64,000 nucleotides of DNA from Prostheceraeus crozeri (Eukaryota; Platyhelminthes; Polycladida; Euryleptidae): positions 1-64,000 of the forward strand of contig CAJQUW010007086.1 in the NCBI GenBank assembly GCA_907163375.1, read 5' to 3'. Below, piece by piece: positions 1 to 12,276 of this stretch; position 1 is the stretch's first letter, and each line of letters starts with the position of its first letter. A program made the translations under genes and the position numbers. A model generated the notes under the pieces. The model saw only the letters and a program-made list of their open reading frames with translations, was not told the DNA's origin and ran no database searches.

Positions 1-99
1 TAATATTTTTGTTATTTTTATATATTATTTTATTTATTTATTTATTGAATTTTATATTAAATTTCCCCTATCAAATCATTAATGATTATATTTTTTTAT

Positions 100-832
100 A
101 TATTATTTTTTCCCGCCCCCCCGTCCCCCCCCCCCCCCCGAGGCCGCCCCCACGCGCCGCCCCGCCCACCGCGCCCCCCGCCTCCCCGCCACTCCCCCCC
201 CGCCCCGGCCGCCCCCCCCCCACACCCCGATCCCCGGCCCCACCCCGCCCCCGCGGCCCTCGCCCCCGCCACCGCCCCCTCGCGGCGCCCCGCCCGCCCG
301 CCCCCCCCCCCCCGCGCCCCGCCCCGCCCTCCCTCCGCCCACCCGCTGCCGGCGCCGCCTCCCCCGCCGCCCGGCCCTCCACCGCCTCCGCCCCCCCGCC
401 CCCTATGCCCCCCCCCTCCGCCCCCCGCCCCCCGCTCCGCCCACGCCCGCCCCCGGCCCGCCCCCGCCGCGCGCCTTCGGCGCCCGGCCCCCCCGCCCCC
501 CCCCGGCCTCGCCCCCCTCCCCGCCTCGTCCCCCCCCCGCTCGGCCCCCCCGCGCCCCTCCCCTTGCCGCCCCCTCTCGCCCTCCGCCCCAGCCCCCCGC
601 CCGCCCGGCCCGCCGCCCGCTTCCCCCCCCCGCCCCTCGGCCCCCCCCCGCCTCCCTCCGCCCCCCCCGCCCGACCCCCCCGCCCCCGCCCTGCCGCCCC
701 ACTTCCCCCCGGCCTCGCCGCCCCGGCCCACCCTCCCCCCCCCCCCCCGCCCGCCCGCCCCCCTCTCCCCCCCGCACCGCCGCGCGCCCCGCCCAGCCCC
801 CCCCCTCCGCCGACCGCCGCCCGCACGTTCCC
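100..832. repeat. C-rich low-complexity tract, possibly artefactual
   Basis: About 720 bases consist almost only of C with scattered G and very few A or T, after an AT-rich first 100 bases. It directly precedes the end of a Polinton terminal repeat. The long proline-rich (plus) and glycine-rich (minus) reading frames across it are consequences of composition, not genes. It has no internal period that I can see and does not match the corresponding part of the intact Polinton terminal repeat at 16917-17536. A long C-homopolymer badly resolved by sequencing is a likely cause; a true C-rich satellite is the alternative. Confidence 0.7.
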
Positions 833-1137
833 AGTCCACTAGACGGTCGCCCACGTCAACCAGGCCGGTCGGACCCACGCACCCGAGTTCTCACACTCTG
901 TCGTTGGCAGAGGGGGGGGGGGACGTCAGCGAACATATTGTTGTGAACGTGGACCCACCCGGGCCGGCACCACCACGGACTTGACCACAACCTCTGTCGT
1001 TCCAGAGGGGGGGGGGACTCAGACACGAAGCACCACGGCGGCCGACCACGACACTCTGCCGTGCCAGAGGGGGGGGGGACGTCAGCCACGACGGCGGCCA
1101 TCTTGCGCGGTCCAGAAGTGGAGTTTTGCTTACTACT
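833..1137. repeat. Terminal inverted repeat end of a second Polinton
   Basis: This stretch matches the outer part of the right terminal repeat of the intact Polinton (39300-39502). It has the same succession of G-runs followed by GACGTCAG, the same 'gcggccatcttgcgcggtcc' block, and the same terminus reading gcttactact at 1128-1137. The body of this second copy would lie left of the window. The next six bases, ctccaa (1138-1143), should be its target duplication, but the other copy is outside the window. It is more diverged in the middle (about 925-990) than the two ends of the intact copy are from each other. Confidence 0.85.
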
Positions 1138-1143
1138 CTCCAA

Positions 1144-3676
1144 GAATTTTAGCCACGTGTCTGACTTAAGAACAAGAGAAGTTTAAATCATTAACACTGT
1201 CTCATTGCTATCCATAAAACTTCGAAATTCTCACCTGCAACGAATTATACTTGTCTCCACTAATTAGGTAAGTTCCTATGGATAAATAACTCGTCAGTCG
1301 GTTTCAAACCAATGTTGAATTCGATTTTACAGGAAAATTAGAGTCGAAGATATCTTGCTGTTGAATGGCCTATATGCTGTAAACTATAAACTATAATAGT
1401 TTTCCCTTCACTCGCTTAAATCCAATAATCCAATCAGTTTGCCAAATCCATTTATTGAATAAAATGCAATCTGATCACTGCTAGACAAATAGTTCAGTTT
1501 GTCTGATCCATGTTTTTTTACGCCATTGATGTCGCTAATGGCATTCCATATTTTTCAATTACGCCTTGAGATAGCTTGTTTGGACAAATTCTGATATTTG
1601 ATTATCAAAAAGTAAATGGAGAATAGATCTAATTGATTGCTATCACATTCTTGCTAATGATAAAATAAAGAATTCGAAGCTGTTTCATCATTACTTTTCG
1701 TTGGTTTTGTTTAAGGGCGTTGTACTGAGGCGTTTAAACGTAGGCGTTAAAATGTTTAATTATCACTATCACCGAAATATGTTGTCTAGTAGCACAGCTA
1801 ATTTATTTCATATCTCTGGAAAGTTCAATTCATTTTTTTCAGTTCATTTCGTTGTTAATTTTTTTTTTTTTATGAACGTGCATTAACATAATCCTAAATA
1901 AGCAGTTCACGATCTTTGAAAGAGCAGACCTATTTTATTTCACCCAAAATTGCAATTCACCGAAATCGCAAATATAATATATTCATTGGAAAAAATCTTA
2001 AAAATTCTCTCATTTTCTGTTGTTATACTTCAGCGTTTTCGTATGTAGATAGCTATTGAGCGTGTTAGTTGGGACGTGGCTATTTTTATGCTATCTTTAC
2101 GTGGAGAAGTGATCAATAGATGATGAATAGAGCGTTCCGGAAATAGCTGTTACATTAAGAACTATTAAAGCATTGGGTTTTCCTATACGAATACACAAAA
2201 CTATTATATGATGCGATAATTTTAAATAAAAGCAGTTGGTTGCTTAAACATGTCCACATGCGTGCAAGAACCACGCAAGAATTGCACATATTTGAGGCAT
2301 CGGAAGCAAACCAAGTATCCATAGACTGTGCAAAACCGAAGTGCGATGGTTTTCACTTTACATGATTTTCAGATACCCACGGTACTTATATTTAATATAT
2401 TCAAAAAATATTTTATTGCAATATTATTCAGGTTATTTTGTTTACTGACATCTTCTGATGCACTTTAGAAATAATAAAGCTATAGATTGTGTTGATATTG
2501 TTTATTAGATCTTCAAAAAGTTAATTTCGCCGATATATCATTGCACGTGTTCAGGTGAAATGAAAAGGAGTATAATGTATCATATTTAGAACGCAGATGT
2601 TGGAAAAGATATATTTGCCAGACCATTCATCTTGGCAAACAGGAGAGCGGGCTAGGAATAGTAATCAACTGTAGTGGTATATCTCGGGTCACATTGGTAA
2701 ATCCATGTCCGCTCTGTTGTAGGTTTACCCTTATCGCCATTTCTTGCCAAGATGACTGATATTCGAAAAGACATCTCCTCAAACCAAGATATGCGGAATA
2801 CTATCACTCTGATGGAACTCAGACTCCAAGTAGAGTAAACGAGTATTCACGAATAGACAAGCCAGCCAGGTTGCCATCATCGGAATATATGCAATATGTA
2901 AATGACTGGGGCGGGTGGTAGGATTGGGTGTGGGTGGGTGGGGGGCAGTTGGTGGTGGTTAAGGGGGGTAGTATTAGGTGTGTGGCTGGGGTAGCGGGTT
3001 GTTGTATGGCGTTTCCCCGACGGTTTTTGAATTTGTTCGCTGCAGAAAAACATATATGGCGATTCGGCCTAGTCGCATTTTTGCTGTGGTCGTCTGAGAT
3101 CTAATCGGCTTAACCGATGCCTTTGTGACTCTTAGTGCTAGTGTATTTTCTAACTTTTCACCAAAAATATTTGGATTTCACCCACCGTGCTGCAAAAGTA
3201 ATTTTTGTGACCATTTTTGAAAGTGCTTTATTCGGAAGTCTGAAAAATGTCACTTTCGCAAGCATTTTGCGTGAAAGCTCTCAGCAAAGCGGATCGACTC
3301 GATATTAAGCATGAATGCGCTGTTCTATAAATGTAAGTCTGTGAATCATTTGTCATCACCATCTGCTATACTGCATCGATATTGGAGATTCAAACTACTT
3401 ATAGTATTATGAGTAGGCCTATAGTCGTTTCTATGTATTTTCCTAATCATTTGAATTTTTTGGGCATTTGAAAGTCGTTCTTCTTCTTTATAGTCAATTG
3501 AAGTTACGTAGAACAGTGGAATACCATTTTCAAAGATACGTTGGCAAGGTTATTTTCACGTTCATATAGCCTACGTATGTATCTTTGTTTTCATGCACAA
3601 ATGAATCCTCAATCTCTTTAAGTAATATAAGTAATCTTTCGCACAGTCAACGAGTTTGGCATCGCAGTCATTCAGG
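1144..3676. other. No gene recognised
   Basis: AT-rich sequence with only short, unconvincing reading frames. Apart from a G-rich stretch near 2905-3000 I see no RNA gene, repeat or transposon signature here. Confidence 0.6.
2905..3000 (+). repeat. G-rich low-complexity tract
   Basis: Irregular GGGTGGG/GGTGG-type runs over about 95 bases on the plus strand. Several runs of three to six G lie close together, so intramolecular G-quadruplex formation is possible. No clean repeat period. Confidence 0.6.
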
Positions 3677-3681
3677 GGCTT

Positions 3682-3919
3682 TGTATTGACGCAAGGAAAA
3701 ACAGCAATTCGTGTCAATAAGAAGGTGCTCTCTTCTCAATAGAACATGCTTATGTCATACTTGATGTGATATGAGTTTCAGCTTTATTCACAGCTAATGG
3801 TCAATAGTGACGTCACATGCAGTTAGCACGGGAAGAGGGAAAGTCGCGATTAGATAATCACACACAGACTTCCAATATGCGAACGGAACGGCAACGCACA
3901 AACAGCTCAAACTCCCACA
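3682..3919 (-). repeat. 3' LTR (238 bp)
   Basis: Direct repeat of 7707-7943, identical except for one extra A near 3901. Ends tgtattgacg and ctcccaca. Target duplication ggctt lies immediately to its left. Confidence 0.93.
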
Positions 3920-4199
3920 CGCCCCCCAGGTCGACAGACCTCACACGCACACCACATCACTAAGTCACCGAATCTATCCGGCGGCTTCCTCTCGCGAATG
4001 CTACGACGTAAAATACTGGCCTCATTATCCTCATCATCTTCACCGCTTAAACCGCTTTCATCACTGTTTGAGTATGTAGGAAACGTATCTAACGTACACT
4101 CCTCACCAGGGACTAGCCTTAGGATGTTTGTGAAACGTGGCGTGCAACGCCATCTTCATTCAGAATAAACACTTACGCTAGAACAGATGCTAGTTATCC

Positions 4200-5143
4200 G
4201 ATGGGGACCCGATGACAGGTGTTTTAACGTAACCGACCACCCTACTTAGAAGACGTAAAGTACCAAATAGAAGAAAATTAAAACCAAGTACTATCGCACT
4301 CCCCGAAACACTCTTCAGGTAAACTCTGTCGCCAATACTGAAGGGATTTCTATCTAAATCCTCATACTTTGAACTTTCTTCCGAGTCAACCTGCTCAGGG
4401 CCTACCGCTGGATGTGTTTACGCTCAGTAGTCACTCCTGGCTTCTTAGAGGTGGCTGCAAAACATTAACTCGTAGGGGCTTTGCCGCTCACCGTCTCTAC
4501 TATTATTTACCAGAACGTTGCTTCTTCGATATCTCGGTTCGCTCGTTTGGCACATCTCTTAACAGTACGGTGGACTCGTTCTATAATTGCGTTGCCTTGC
4601 GGGCGATAAGCACTAGAAAAAACATGTTTAATCTCCCAATTATCGAATAGCTCATAGATATCTCTACTTCTAAACACGGTACCGTTATCGGAGAACTCCG
4701 AACTAGGAGGACCGATCTCCGCTCTAATGTGAGACATCTGCATCGACACTTCAGATGAAGACTCATTGCGCAGCCGTCTCCAAATAGTGTCCGAGATGAA
4801 AGGTCGATTATAGTCAAATAAGGAATCCCATTATAGTGAGTTATATCAAACTGCTATGTTTCTGCCATATAACCGGATAGTGCTGAAGGCGCCCTTATCC
4901 CAACTAAAAATTCACCGCCGGATCTATCCTAGCACACCTGTCACAACTACGGACGACTTTCTTTACTAGCCTCCTAGAAACCAAATTTCCTAGCTTCTGT
5001 TTGGCTAGATTCAAAGTTCGATCTACACCAAAGTGGCACCTTTCGTGGATCTTTTTAATTTCCATGAGGTTGCGGTTTTGATTATCTGCGCCCTCTGCTA
5101 CTGCTGCGGATAGAACATTTGCTGTGTCTGCTTGATCTCTCAT
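4200..5143 (-). pseudogene. Retrotransposon integrase (broken)
   Basis: The frame 5143-4904 carries the HHCC zinc-binding domain (HERCHFGVDRT then CDRC). The frame 4749-4507 carries the end of the catalytic core (SDNGTVF and YRPQGNAIIERVHRTVK, with the Asp and Glu of the DDE triad). A further frame near 4390-4200 reads NPFSIGDRVYLKS, typical of the C-terminal domain. The pieces sit in different frames, so this copy cannot make integrase. Confidence 0.8.
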
Positions 5144-5601
5144 AACCTGTATCCATTTTTGATTTTTTCGGTTTCTATAATCTCTCTTAGAGTATCAAGT
5201 CGACGTTTGATAAGTCTTTCTGATAGAGCACGAGTCTTGACATTGTGCGTTTTATTGATAACTGCCGTCAACCATTTATACACAGTGGATGAATCAGTCT
5301 TAATAATTATGTCTCTCTTACCCCATCGTAGGGCCATATTAAGCCCTTTGATAGCTGCGTCTAACTCACTAATATTGATATGTCCAGTGTCGTTATGTGG
5401 TCTCAACCACGAAGCGTCCTCTATTATCTTATTGTTAACTGTCAAGACAACACCTAGAGCTAGGTTGCTAGCATCAGCCCAAACAACAATAGGACTATTT
5501 TCAGGGACCGGCCAACTTCCCCTCACTGGATCACCATTAGTCGCTATCTGCCGCATCATCTGATTAATGAGATCCATAACTGGCGTCGTGACACTATTCA
5601 T
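5140..5601 (-). pseudogene. Retrotransposon RNase H domain
   Basis: The 153-codon open stretch contains WADASNLALGVVL (first catalytic Asp), an ELDAAIKGL segment (catalytic Glu), and IIIKTDSSTVYKW (third Asp), the canonical order of RNase H. It degrades the RNA strand during reverse transcription. It lies between reverse transcriptase and integrase, in a different frame from the RT piece, so the polyprotein is interrupted. Confidence 0.82.
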
Positions 5602-5840
5602 CCCACTTAAGCTGCGCTAACGAAGTCAAGCGTTGGAGGAAACTACAATAAACGCGCAACCACCCAGCAACTGGAAGTGGCCTAACAGCTCTCCTATGAT
5701 GCCATTAATTTGACGCCGAGGAACACTGTCCTGAAGGTATGGGGGGAATAGTTTTATCTCTTTGCCATGACAAGTCATCGTTCACTCGGATGCCAGTACA
5801 CGAACTCCTGCAGGATTCCCTAAGCTAACGGGTTCCTTGG

Positions 5841-6480
5841 TCAGTAATCCCACTTTGACAGGTGATTTTTGACATGAGAGACGCTTACTTTACTTTCGTC
5901 AATGAATAAGTCATCCACGTAGCTGGAGACAGATTCCTTCAATTCCTTTTCAAGTGATATCACTTTATCTACTACTGCTGTCATAAATCTTAGGAGCGAC
6001 GGAGAGACCGAACCCCAGCCTGGTGAGCAAGTATATTTCATTTTTCCATCTAACGGCCTGATGCACCCACAGTGACTCATGCACGTGTATTTGTAAATAA
6101 GCTTTACGTAAGTCTAAGAGGGAACAAGTAGACCCTTGTTGCCGCCATTCCCGAAGCCTATCTGAACATAGAGGTACTGAGGCCCCCTGGAAAACTTTTA
6201 ACGACCTGGTTCAGCATTCGATAATCTAAAACCGGGCGAATCTTTTTTTCGTCTCCTTTATCTTGGAGCACAGCCATGGTAGGCAAAAAACTCTGAATTT
6301 CACCATGCTGGGAGTGGCGTCATACTTTACTAGTATCCCCTCGCTAACCCAAGAATTCATTTCCGGCATCGAAGCCATTCCGATCGGCAGGGTTTCACAT
6401 AGTCAATAGGAGGTTTTATGCAAATTATCGGTATTACCACCCTCGGTCCACTTCCAGCTAGCTACCCATCGACCTTCAAC
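5841..6480 (-). pseudogene. Retrotransposon reverse transcriptase fragment
   Basis: An open stretch at 6080-5841 holds the catalytic YVDD box at about 5921-5910, preceded by a GWGSVSPSLLRFM segment in the position of the family's LPFGL...AP..F region. The upstream part of the domain (toward 6480) is spread over several frames. It would copy the element's RNA into DNA. A YVDD box with RNase H and integrase downstream fits the Ty3/gypsy group; BEL is not excluded. Protease is not recognisable. Confidence 0.72.
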
Positions 6481-6984
6481 GAAGCTGGCGGTGAAGTCGC
6501 TATCACTAACGCTTAGGCTTTGCGGGGCCCAGTCAGCGTCGATACTGACGGCAGCTGTAACATGGGTGATGTTTGGGGAGAACTTAACCGTAACTTCTCC
6601 CTCACAATAGCTGAGTTCGAGTCTCTTGTGAGATAGAAATGTCTAAACACTAAGCTACAACATCGACATCAAGCGGCATCGTCGTTTAACAACATGTGCT
6701 TTCACGGGCCTAACTCAACGTCATCGTCCGTCACAACAGACCTGAGCATGACAGCACCACAAGTATGCAACTTGTCCTTATTCATCAGCTCTTAAACACA
6801 GACTAGACTGCTCGCGACGTTTCCCCTTAGCCCTGTGCTCACCTAGCAAAGTAACGCTGCAGCCGGTATCCAATCAGCACTCGCAGTTTGTGTCCATCGA
6901 TCCACATCGTCCGGATTAATGCGCGGATGCGGGGGCAGCATGATCCGCACATCCACCTCCGCACGTCCGTTTCCCGAAGCAGTA

Positions 6985-7732
6985 GACTTGGGGCAATGGG
7001 ATCGAAGATGCCCAACTTCTCCACAGCTGTAGCAGATAGTGTTGCAGTCCCGAAGAAGATGTCCGATACGCTTGCAGCCGCTGCAGCGCCGTTTGTTTGT
7101 GTCTCTGCGGATCCCAACGTTGGTGTGTTCCGACGCTGGTTGTTCCAGCTTGCCGCAATGTCCAAAAGTTCCGATGGGTTCGCCAGAAGGGCTTTAGCAC
7201 AGGAAATGATCTGGGACAGTTCCATCTTCTCTCCACATTGAACCTTGACTTGAGGTACAATTTGTTTTGGCAGTGCGTCCACGAGATGATACGAGACGAG
7301 TTGTTCCGGTACTGCGCTTCGGTTGCCGATCATGACGCCAAGAGCGCTCTTGATCTGATCCACGACCAGGTCTACTGACTCTCCCGGTATCAGCTTCGTT
7401 TCTTTCAAGTCTTGCCATGCGCGCAGCTTTGAGCGGCCAAACATTCGCATGAGTTCGGCCTTAATTGCGCTAAGGTCGGATTGCTTTGCAGGGGGCATCT
7501 GCTTCCATGTGGTGTAGGCCGCTCCCTCCAGGAAGATAGGTAGGATTTTCGCCAGTCGGTCATCGGTCTTCTCGTCCTTATTCTCAATGGTGATTTCGGC
7601 TGTTAGCAGGAACTTATCCATCCAGAATTCAACATCTTCTCCTCTGCCGCCCGAGAATTTCTTCACCGCGTCGATTAGCTTCATTCCCGCCTTTGCCGTG
7701 ATAGCTTGTATTGACGCAAGGAAAAACAGCAA
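6985..7732 (-). pseudogene. Retrotransposon gag with two CCHC zinc knuckles (frameshifted)
   Basis: The minus-strand frame from 7732 encodes a gag-type alpha-helical region (for example the short motifs FWMDKFL and YTTWKQ). In a shifted frame downstream, two CCHC knuckles of the form C-x2-C-x4-H-x4-C lie at 7085-6993 (CSGCKRIGHLLRDC, then CYSCGEVGHLRSHC). The capsid-like part and the knuckles are in different frames, so the gene is broken near 7130, or uses a frameshift there. The first codons overlap the LTR edge; the likely natural start is the ATG near 7684. Assembles the retrotransposon particle; the knuckles bind RNA. Confidence 0.8.
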
Positions 7733-7943
7733 TTCGTGTCAATAAGAAGGTGCTCTCTTCTCAATAGAACATGCTTATGTCATACTTGATGTGATATGAG
7801 TTTCAGCTTTATTCACAGCTAATGGTCAATAGTGACGTCACATGCAGTTAGCACGGGAAGAGGGAAAGTCGCGATTAGATAATCACACACAGACTTCCAA
7901 TATGCGAACGGAACGGCAACGCACAACAGCTCAAACTCCCACA
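7707..7943 (-). repeat. 5' LTR (237 bp)
   Basis: Direct repeat of 3682-3919. The target duplication ggctt follows it at 7944-7948. Confidence 0.93.
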
Positions 7944-7948
7944 GGCTT

Positions 7949-9267
7949 TATGGCCAAAATTTGGTAAAGCATCAAAGGTTTAAAAATCTGTCAAAATTGA
8001 TGATTTTAAACTGCTAGGTCTTACAAAACAAGTATAGCATGAAGATGAGTAAGAGCAAATGAACACCACCATTAAACATGTCACACCCTACATGTGTTGT
8101 ACTGCAAAGTTCAGAGCAGCATTTTGGAAATTTGAGATCGGAGGTTATTGACTAAAGACTGTCTCAATTCTGGTCAGTAATTAACAGACGCTCAGGTTTT
8201 GCTACAGGCCAGAGTCGTAAGACTCTGTAAGGCCACCTGTCATTTGATAAAACTCATACGCAAGACTTCGGCCAAAATGACAGGACTTCGAATCCGCATA
8301 CCTGCTTCAAACATCTTCATCTTCATCTTCATCTTCTTCTTGCTTCTTCTGATGTATGAACTTAATTCAGCAATAAAATTTATTAATATTCATATCCAAT
8401 TAAAAACTTTTTTTATCCATTTCATGTAGCCTTATGGGTCTATTCAAGTCACTATCCAAACTGATAATAGGATGTCATGCGACTTCACAACTGCACCGAT
8501 AAATGGCTTTCGTGGACAATAACATGTTTAGTGTAGACCTACTCCAAATGGACAGTTTGCCATTTCATTTATCGGTATTCCTTTGGCGTCGGGAAAGAAA
8601 TTGATAGCATTCTGAGAAAGCTGCGTAGGGGCCTAACAGTTCGGTGTTGATCAATGAAAAGTCCTTCAGTTTAACTTGCTCTCCGACGCTGCCTGAGATA
8701 TAAAAACTTCAGCACAACCGATATTTACTACCGTAGAAAGGTGTGACTAGATTGGAAATTCTAAAACTTACTTCTGTATTAGGACTATTTATAAAATATC
8801 AAAATGCATCATTTTCAAAAAATAATGATCTGTTAAATCAGTTTCATCGACTGGCCAAGTGAATAAATTTAGTAATCAATCAATTATGAGCTCACGGCTA
8901 AATTTTATGAGAATAAGTAAAAGATAAGAGTTTTTCGTAGTCTGCAACGATTTAGGAAACGGACTGTATGCTTCAACGCGTGTTATATTCGAAATCGTAT
9001 GTCATCTTAGTCCAACAACAGAGTCCACGCGTTTCTTGTTGAACATTTTGTAAAGTATATAGTCATGTGAAAAGGGGCAAGCGAAAAAGCTTTGCAAGTT
9101 GAGCTCGAGGAGATAAATCCTGCTTGATAATCACTATGCGGCTAATAAAGTCATCACAATTGACACCGTTGAGACGATAGCACACAGAATGTGTTGCTAA
9201 TAGATCAGCCAATCAAAATGCACTATTCTGTAGCCGCTGTTTCTTGAAGTGGAAATCCCTGTCGGAT
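7949..9267. other. No gene recognised
   Basis: AT-rich intergenic DNA. The only structure seen is a short CTTCAT/CTT microsatellite at about 8312-8350. Confidence 0.6.
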
Positions 9268-9825
9268 TCCAAATTCCTGGAAAATCTCAATTCCGGGATT
9301 CCAGGATTGAGCCCATCCGATTCAGTAGAATCACAAACATCCCATTACAAAGCATAGATACATGTTAATAATGGCATGTGATGCCTGTACGTATTGCAAT
9401 CCCGGGGTTGAGTAGAATCGTAAACATCCTATTGCAAAGCATATACTCGTATGTTAATTAGCCTGGGATATCGGTAAGAATTGTAATCCCGAGATTCCAT
9501 GGGCTTCGTGCAAATCCCGAAATCACAGGATTCATTTATTTATTTAGTTGCTATTTTGGTAGCAATTTATAAATGTTTTACTGCTTCACTAGTGGCGACC
9601 GAATAGATTTTCGAGTATTTTTCGATATTTTTCTTTGAATTACTAATTCAACACAACAGCCTATTGCAGTTGCATCGGCATACTTGTATCTGTGATTAGA
9701 CTATATATTTTCGCCCTTTATGTTTTCTAGTCATGTACATGGTATAATCCCGGAAAATCTCGGTCGCGTGAGTCCAGGATTGAGTAGAATAGCAAATATG
9801 CCATGACAAAGCACATGTGCATGTC
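9268..9825. repeat. Diverged repeat family, three partial copies
   Basis: A module containing ccgggattg, gtagaatc, aaacatccca and caaagcata recurs at about 9268-9372, 9396-9470 and 9745-9825, with separate 'atcccggg' blocks continuing to about 10440. The spacing is irregular, so this looks like an old interspersed repeat or fragmented transposon rather than a satellite. No coding signal. Confidence 0.5.
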
Positions 9826-10958
9826 TGGGTACCGGGTTGTGGAGGCACGGAGTCGGAATTGCCGAAAGTCGATTTACTTACACTACCGAAATTGACAAGT
9901 CGACTTGAAGCTTATTCCGCTTCATGCAAAAATTGATAACGGCAACGTTGAGAGCAACATGGAGCAATTGCGAATTCCTGATTTTTTCAGTTTCAATCTG
10001 CAATTTCTTTGCTGAGATTCGGGATTGGTAGAATGAAGACCCGGGATTAGAGCCTGCCTGCCTGCAAGATCTCGACTCTTCTTGATCCTGGGATTCTGTA
10101 TTTCAAGGTTTGACTTGGGTTCGAGACTGACAAAATATAAGCAAACCAGCTGCACTTACAAGAAAAATGGCAAGATGACAAGATAATCAAAGTCACAACT
10201 ATTTCCTCAATTCATTGCACTAGCACATTGAGATACCAAAATCCGTAGCAGGATTGCGCGATTGAAGAATCTTTTGTATGCCCTTTTACCGCAGCAAGCT
10301 AGTCTGATGCTGTGAATATAACAACTGTGGACAAGTGAGAATGATTCTTTCTGAATCCTTCTCATTTTTGCCTTAGGTCAATTTGCCTCCTTAAGATCTC
10401 AATCCCGAGGATTAGCTCGATTCTTAATTCCGGTATTGTGTAATTGGCCTACTTCGCCAATACTCACCTTCAATTTGGTCATGCTTTCAAATGTTGTTGG
10501 CAAATTACAAGCTTAGATTTAAGTCTCGACCTTGAAAACGCAATACGTTGACAATTATAAATGCATTGAAGTGTGAAGAGCCTATATCTATTGTGCATGC
10601 AATTTCTGATTTTATCTTCACTAATTTGACTTGCTTCAAACGGAATACAGCTATGTTGTTAATTCATCAATCCCGGGATTAGAATCCCTACTGCCGAGTG
10701 ATACACGAGGATGTCCACGACTTTAGTCAGCTGGGATTGAGTGACATGACCCCTACCACAATATAGGCCTACTCGGTCGTTGAAAGTTCATCACATTGCT
10801 TCCTATCACAAAGAAATTCCACATCCCTAGTATTCCAGTGTGTATGTTTGCAGCATGCGATTCCACATTAGGCTAATAGTGGAAAGTCTCTTGTAGTCAA
10901 AATATCTAATCATCACTTTGGCGTCAGACATATGCACAAACTTATAGTTGTGTGAATA

Positions 10959-12276
10959 TAGGGAGGGTGGGACACATTGAACATGTTTTTGAACTTTTCT
11001 CGATAGTTCGAATATGCTAAATCAACTGAACCAAAATCAAACTCGGATGAAAAGTTAAGGGCATGCTGAGTAATCTCTGAGTTGTTTGACGTTTCTGTGA
11101 CATTCCATCTTCTCACAATTTGAATTTTAGAATTTTTACCAAAGTGGTTCAAAGTGCCCCATGCGTGGGGCACATTGAACCACCCAGTGGGGCACTTTGA
11201 ACCACCATTGTTTATTACTCTTTTATGCAACTTTATTAGACTTTATGTATCTGATCTAGGCCTATAGCTTCAGTTCATGAATAATCAAAATGAAGCAAGA
11301 AAATTCATAGATTGAGATTTTCATTGTCAAAAATGATAGCAAATGCTTGATGTGATGGTAATACATGCTAATTTCTGAAAGTAAAATGTTCATAGACCAT
11401 CATAGTTCTCAGATTAATAACATTATTCACCTTGGTAAGACCATTAGTGCTGAATGTATTGATATACAACTACATTTTTCATTTTTGATCATCAGTTAAG
11501 CATTTGTAGGCATTACGCATTACATGTAGACAAGTAAGACACGAGTAGGCCTAGGCAAAAAAGCTGAGAAATGCACCATTTGCATCTACGGAAGCTCTTC
11601 CACAAAGTCAATTGGAGCTGATTGAATTGGTAGCAAATGACGTATTAAAGCGAAAGCACTGCAGTTTGGAGTCGATTCTTCAATTCTGGAAAAAGTTTAT
11701 CACAAAAGTCTACGCAATGTCAGCACGATTGTCAGTTCCATGCTTGGATCCACATATGCATGCGAACAAACATTTTCGTCGCTTAATTATGTAAAAAACA
11801 AACACAGAAATCGACTTTCATGCGAGCACACTTCGGATCTAATCAAAGCTGTGGCAACAAAATTCGAACCTAATTTCAATAAACTTTGTTCTGAAATTCA
11901 TGCGCATCCATCACATTGATATTCTTAATTTCTTTCTGTAATCAATTATAATTCGTTCGTTCAAATTGTCTTCTGTCTAATTAATTCTTCTAATAATGCT
12001 TCTAATTAATGCTAGTTTGTTTTAAATCTAATAGCCTAAATAGTACAATTTATAGTTCGGGTATCCAGTAATTGAATGATGCAAGAAGGCCTAAAATGAT
12101 AGTTTAATACTATTATGCGTATACAATTCTAAAATGCGGCCAGAACGAAAAGTGTTTACATGAATTTGGACGGAAGGGGTTCAAAGTTTGCGGCACCCTG
12201 TCCAAAAGCATAAAGTTTCCAGCATTTATAGTTTTGGAGAAAAGGCTGGTGGTTCAATGTGCCCCACCCTCCCCTA
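10959..12276 (+). mobile_element. hAT-type DNA transposon remnant with subterminal repeats
   Basis: The ends are inverted copies: TAGGG-AGGGTGGG-ACACATTGAAC at 10959 and its reverse complement ending at 12276. Inside, short subterminal motifs of the form GGTTCAAAGTGCCCC or GGGGCACATTGAACC recur in both orientations (near 11148, 11168, 11189, 12178, 12250), as hAT transposases require. A hAT C-terminal coding remnant lies inside. I could not find a convincing 8-bp target duplication. At 1.3 kb it is an internally deleted, non-autonomous copy. Confidence 0.72.
11587..11919 (+). pseudogene. hAT transposase C-terminal dimerisation domain (frameshifted)
   Basis: The plus frame from 11612 reads ELIELVANDVLKRK and FWKKFI. 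A second frame then gives GSTYACEQTFSSLNYVKNK and continues to a stop at 11919. Together these are the classic hAT C-terminal dimerisation region. The frame changes near 11740. Only the last ~110 codons of a normally 500-700 residue transposase remain. Confidence 0.78.

Larger units (their letters stand above)
3682..7943 (-). mobile_element. Ty3/gypsy-like LTR retrotransposon, minus strand
   Basis: Two direct repeats of 238 and 237 bp (3682-3919, 7707-7943) start TG and end CA and differ by one A. A perfect 5-bp target duplication, ggctt, flanks them at 3677-3681 and 7944-7948. On the minus strand the order is gag with zinc knuckles, reverse transcriptase, RNase H, integrase, which is the Ty3/gypsy (and BEL) order and excludes copia. 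A G-run next to the 3' LTR (3920-3930, CTGGGGGGC on the minus strand) could be the polypurine tract. I see no tRNA primer-binding site next to the 5' LTR, and gag begins almost at its edge, so the leader may be deleted. All coding parts are broken by frameshifts or stops. Confidence 0.93.

Noticed and set aside
9-984. Long proline-rich and glycine-rich reading frames on both strands
   Set aside because: They exist only because the sequence is almost all C and G; all frames stay open together and no domain is visible.
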